Source of the DNA: Aestuariivita boseongensis
GTDB lineage: Bacteria; Pseudomonadota; Alphaproteobacteria; Rhodobacterales; Rhodobacteraceae
Direction: 5' to 3'
Assembly (NCBI RefSeq): GCF_001262635.1
Contig: NZ_JXYH01000003.1
Coordinates: forward strand, 62,001 to 126,000
Length of the DNA stretch: 64,000 nt
In this document: in pieces, positions 61,831-64,000 of the stretch
Layout: every line of letters begins with the position of its first letter
How positions within the stretch are numbered: position 1 is the stretch's first letter
Notes under the pieces: model-generated
Database searches by the model: none
Told to the model about the DNA's origin: nothing
Seen by the model: the letters and a program-made list of their open reading frames with translations, nothing else
Made by a program: the position numbers and the translations under genes

Positions 61831-62811
61831 ATGCCCGTCCCAGCCCCAAACCTCTACCCGCCGTTCAACATCCTGCGGCTAAGCCACGTGGATTACGGCG
61901 TCACGGATCTGACAGCGTCGAAAACTTTTTACGAAGACGTGCTGGGCCTGCAGGTGACCTATGAGGACGACACCCGTGTCACCTTCCGCGCGATGGAGGA
62001 ACGGGGCCATCACTGCATCAACATCGTGCAATCCGATACCGCCGATGTCCGCGCACTGGCCTTCAAGCTGTTCGATGAGCCCGATCTGGACAAGGCCGAA
62101 GCCTTCTTCAAATCCCGCGGCCTGCCCACAGACTGGGTCGACCGCCCCCACATGGACCGCGTGCTCAGAACCCAGGATCCCTGGGGCATCCCGCTGGAAT
62201 TTTACGTCAAGATGGACCGCCTTCCGACAATCCACCAGCAATACAAGCTCTATCGCGGGGTCAAACCGCTCAGGATCGACCATTTCAACATGTTCAGCGC
62301 GGATGTGGACGCCTCGGTCGCCTTCTACAACGACATCGGCTTCCGCGTGACCGAATACACCGAGGATGACGACTCTGGCCGCGTCTGGGCCGCCTGGATG
62401 CACCGCAAGGGCGGCGTGCATGACGTGGCTTTCACCAACGGCCTCGGCCCCCGCCTGCATCACACGGCGTTTTGGGTGCCGAACCCGCTCAACATCATCG
62501 ACCTTCTCGATCTGATGAGCACCACCGGATATGTCGCCAATATCGAACGCGGTCCCGGCAGGCACGGCATCTCAAACGCCTTCTTCCTTTATGTCCGCGA
62601 TCCTGATGGCCACCGGATCGAGATCTACTGTTCGGATTACCAAACCGTCGACCCCGATCTCGAACCAATCCGCTGGAGCCTGACCGACCCGCAACGCCAA
62701 ACCCTCTGGGGCGCGCCCGCCCCGCGCAGCTGGTTTGAGGAAGGCTCGCTCTTCGCCGGTGTCACCCCACAGGAAAGCGCGCTGAAGGCGCAACCCATCA
62801 TCGCCCCGTAA
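61831..62811 (+). CDS. hpaD: 3,4-dihydroxyphenylacetate 2,3-dioxygenase
   Basis: 326 residues from ATG 61831 (CAGGAG upstream). Two-module extradiol dioxygenase of the vicinal-oxygen-chelate fold: metal ligands are His in RIDHFNMFS, His in RLHHTAFW and Glu in HRIEIY. It opens the ring of homoprotocatechuate. The order hpaF-hpaE-hpaD with divergent hpaR is consistent. hpaG, hpaH and hpaI are not seen in the window. Confidence 0.95.
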   Translation: MPVPAPNLYPPFNILRLSHVDYGVTDLTASKTFYEDVLGLQVTYEDDTRVTFRAMEERGHHCINIVQSDTADVRALAFKLFDEPDLDKAEAFFKSRGLPTDWVDRPHMDRVLRTQDPWGIPLEFYVKMDRLPTIHQQYKLYRGVKPLRIDHFNMFSADVDASVAFYNDIGFRVTEYTEDDDSGRVWAAWMHRKGGVHDVAFTNGLGPRLHHTAFWVPNPLNIIDLLDLMSTTGYVANIERGPGRHGISNAFFLYVRDPDGHRIEIYCSDYQTVDPDLEPIRWSLTDPQRQTLWGAPAPRSWFEEGSLFAGVTPQESALKAQPIIAP

Positions 62812-62816
62812 CCCCC

Positions 62817-62837
62817 GTCCCGGGCTTGACCCGGGAC
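62817..62837. repeat. 21-bp palindromic repeat, copy 4
   Basis: GTCCCGGG-CTTGA-CCCGGGAC, 5 bp after the hpaD stop. It may terminate hpaD weakly. Confidence 0.75.
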
Positions 62838-62853
62838 CTCCACCTGACACGAG

Positions 62854-62874
62854 GCCCCGGATCAGGTCCGGGGC
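62854..62874. repeat. 21-bp palindromic repeat, copy 5
   Basis: GCCCCGGA-TCAGG-TCCGGGGC, 16 bp after copy 4 and 19 bp before the decarboxylase start. Its TCAGG centre is the complement of copy 1. Confidence 0.75.
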
Positions 62875-62893
62875 ACAACCGAAAGCCAAGACG

Positions 62894-64000
62894 ATGGACT
62901 GGAACGATTTCGAACGCTGGGGCCAGAAGGCCGCCACCTGGGGCGCAGACTACCACCGCACGAAACGCGACCGCCCCGTGCGCGCGCAGGTCAAACCGGG
63001 TGAAACACTCGCCCAGCTGCCGGACAGCCCGCCCGAAGCCGCCCAACCCTTGGAGGACATCTGGGACGATTTCCAGAACATCGTGATGCCCGGGATCACC
63101 CATTGGCAACACCCGCGCTTCTTTGCCTATTTCAACTCCAACGCCGCGCCCGCCAGCGTTCTGGCCGAATTCCTCACCTCCATCGTCGCACCCCAGTGCA
63201 TGCTCTGGCAGACCTCTCCGTCTGCGACGGAGATGGAAACGCGCATGATGGACTGGCTGGTCCAGGCGCTGGGTCTACCCCCCACCTACAAGGGTGTCAT
63301 CCAGGACAGCGCATCCTCCGCCACCCTCGCCGCCGTTCTGACCATGCGCGAACGCGCGCTGAACTGGGCCGGCAACCAACAGGGTCTCGCCGGGCAAAGA
63401 CCCCTGCGGATCTACTGCTCCGACCAGGTGCACAGCTCCATCGACCGCGCCATCTGGGTCGCGGGCATCGGGCAAGACAACCTCATCAAGATCCCCACCA
63501 AAGGCCCCCTGCGCGCCATGGACACCGACGCGCTGCAAGCCGCCATCACCGCGGACCGCGCCGCAGGCTACCTGCCCGCCGGGATCATCGCAGCGACCGG
63601 AGCGACCGGCATGGGCGCCTGCGATGACATGGCCGCCGTCGCCGATGTGGCAGAGCGCGAAAACCTTTACACTCATCTCGACGCCGCCTGGGCGGGCACT
63701 GCCATGATCTGCCCCGAATTCCGCCATCTCTGGGAAGGCGCCGACCGCTTCGACAGCATCGTCTTCAACCCGCACAAATGGCTGGGCGCACAATTCGACT
63801 GCGCCGCGCATTTTCTGCGCGATCCCGACCTTCTGCGCCAAACCCTCGCCATCCGGCCCGAATACCTCAAAACCCACGCCGAAGCGGACATCACCGACTA
63901 TTCCGAATGGTCGATCCCCCTGGGCCGCCGCTTCCGCGCGCTGAAACTGTGGTTCCTCATTCGCGCCTACGGTCTTGACGGCCTCCGCGACCGCATCCGC
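62894..64000 (+). CDS. Aromatic L-amino-acid decarboxylase (partial, runs off the window)
   Basis: 369 codons read from ATG 62894 to the window edge without a stop. PLP group II decarboxylase: HPRFFAYFNSNAAPASVLAE, SASSATLAAVLTMRERAL, the cofactor aspartate in LHTHLD-like YTHLDAAWAG and the Schiff-base Lys295 in FNPHKWLGAQFDC. Full members are about 470 residues, so roughly 100 are missing. It would make aromatic amines from Tyr, DOPA or Trp. Position after hpaD suggests a link to aromatic catabolism. Confidence 0.9.
   Translation, partial: MDWNDFERWGQKAATWGADYHRTKRDRPVRAQVKPGETLAQLPDSPPEAAQPLEDIWDDFQNIVMPGITHWQHPRFFAYFNSNAAPASVLAEFLTSIVAPQCMLWQTSPSATEMETRMMDWLVQALGLPPTYKGVIQDSASSATLAAVLTMRERALNWAGNQQGLAGQRPLRIYCSDQVHSSIDRAIWVAGIGQDNLIKIPTKGPLRAMDTDALQAAITADRAAGYLPAGIIAATGATGMGACDDMAAVADVAERENLYTHLDAAWAGTAMICPEFRHLWEGADRFDSIVFNPHKWLGAQFDCAAHFLRDPDLLRQTLAIRPEYLKTHAEADITDYSEWSIPLGRRFRALKLWFLIRAYGLDGLRDRIR

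Overview
The window reads as a chromosome segment from a marine Rhodobacterales (Roseobacter-group) alphaproteobacterium. It has high GC and dense, mostly short-spaced genes. Diagnostic features are taurine:pyruvate aminotransferase, a PhyR-NepR-EcfG general stress response (alphaproteobacteria only), DUF1523, glycolate oxidase glcDEF, an Anbu proteasome-like operon and a homoprotocatechuate (hpa) cluster. No phage, insertion sequence or CRISPR array is visible.

Layout. 1-6.2 kb: tpa (taurine catabolism), a class A penicillin-binding protein, and glnK-amtB (ammonium sensing and uptake). 6.3-10.4 kb: an aminotransferase coupled to sseA, a cluster of four palindromes, smpB and three small membrane proteins. 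10.5-16.2 kb: creatinase, an alpha/beta hydrolase, gabD, a 14-codon leader with an attenuator-like terminator ahead of a Bcr/CflA-type drug exporter, and a small heat-shock protein. 16.3-22.3 kb: two tandem trypsin-like proteases and the glcD-glcE-(membrane protein)-glcF operon. 22.4-27.4 kb: a small exported protein, a DASS anion transporter of different base composition, rlmH, rsfS, an exported protein and an MscS channel. 27.7-35.4 kb: leuC-leuD, a membrane protein, an EEP-fold protein, a LysR/epimerase divergent pair, leuB and tRNA-Pro(CGG).

35.4-41.8 kb is the most unusual region. It is a complete Liv-type ABC importer (binding protein, two ATPases, two permeases) in which the LivM-like permease is fused in frame to an alpha/beta-hydrolase domain. 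From memory, that domain resembles the N-acyl-homoserine lactonase AidH. The operon is transcribed divergently from a LuxR-type regulator that keeps all the canonical AHL-pocket residues. I read this as a candidate system that senses, imports and hydrolyses acyl-homoserine lactones (or a similar lactone). I know of no described system with this architecture.

41.8-52.1 kb is a general-stress-response island: mscS, phyR, nepR-ecfG-histidine kinase, small membrane proteins, an FNT-family transporter, DUF1328, gdhA, a TPP-dependent acetolactate-synthase-like enzyme and dps. Seven sequences match GGAAC-N16/17-CGTT, the EcfG promoter consensus. Two of them overlap as one palindrome between phyR and nepR.

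52.1-59.8 kb: an FAD-linked oxidase, a rhodanese, a GrdB/PrdB-like protein, and the ATP-grasp / alpha-E / transglutaminase / Anbu peptidase operon. 59.3-64 kb: hpaR divergent from hpaF-hpaE-hpaD, followed by an aromatic L-amino-acid decarboxylase that runs off the right edge. A 21-bp palindromic repeat family (five copies) and other hairpin repeats are scattered between genes.
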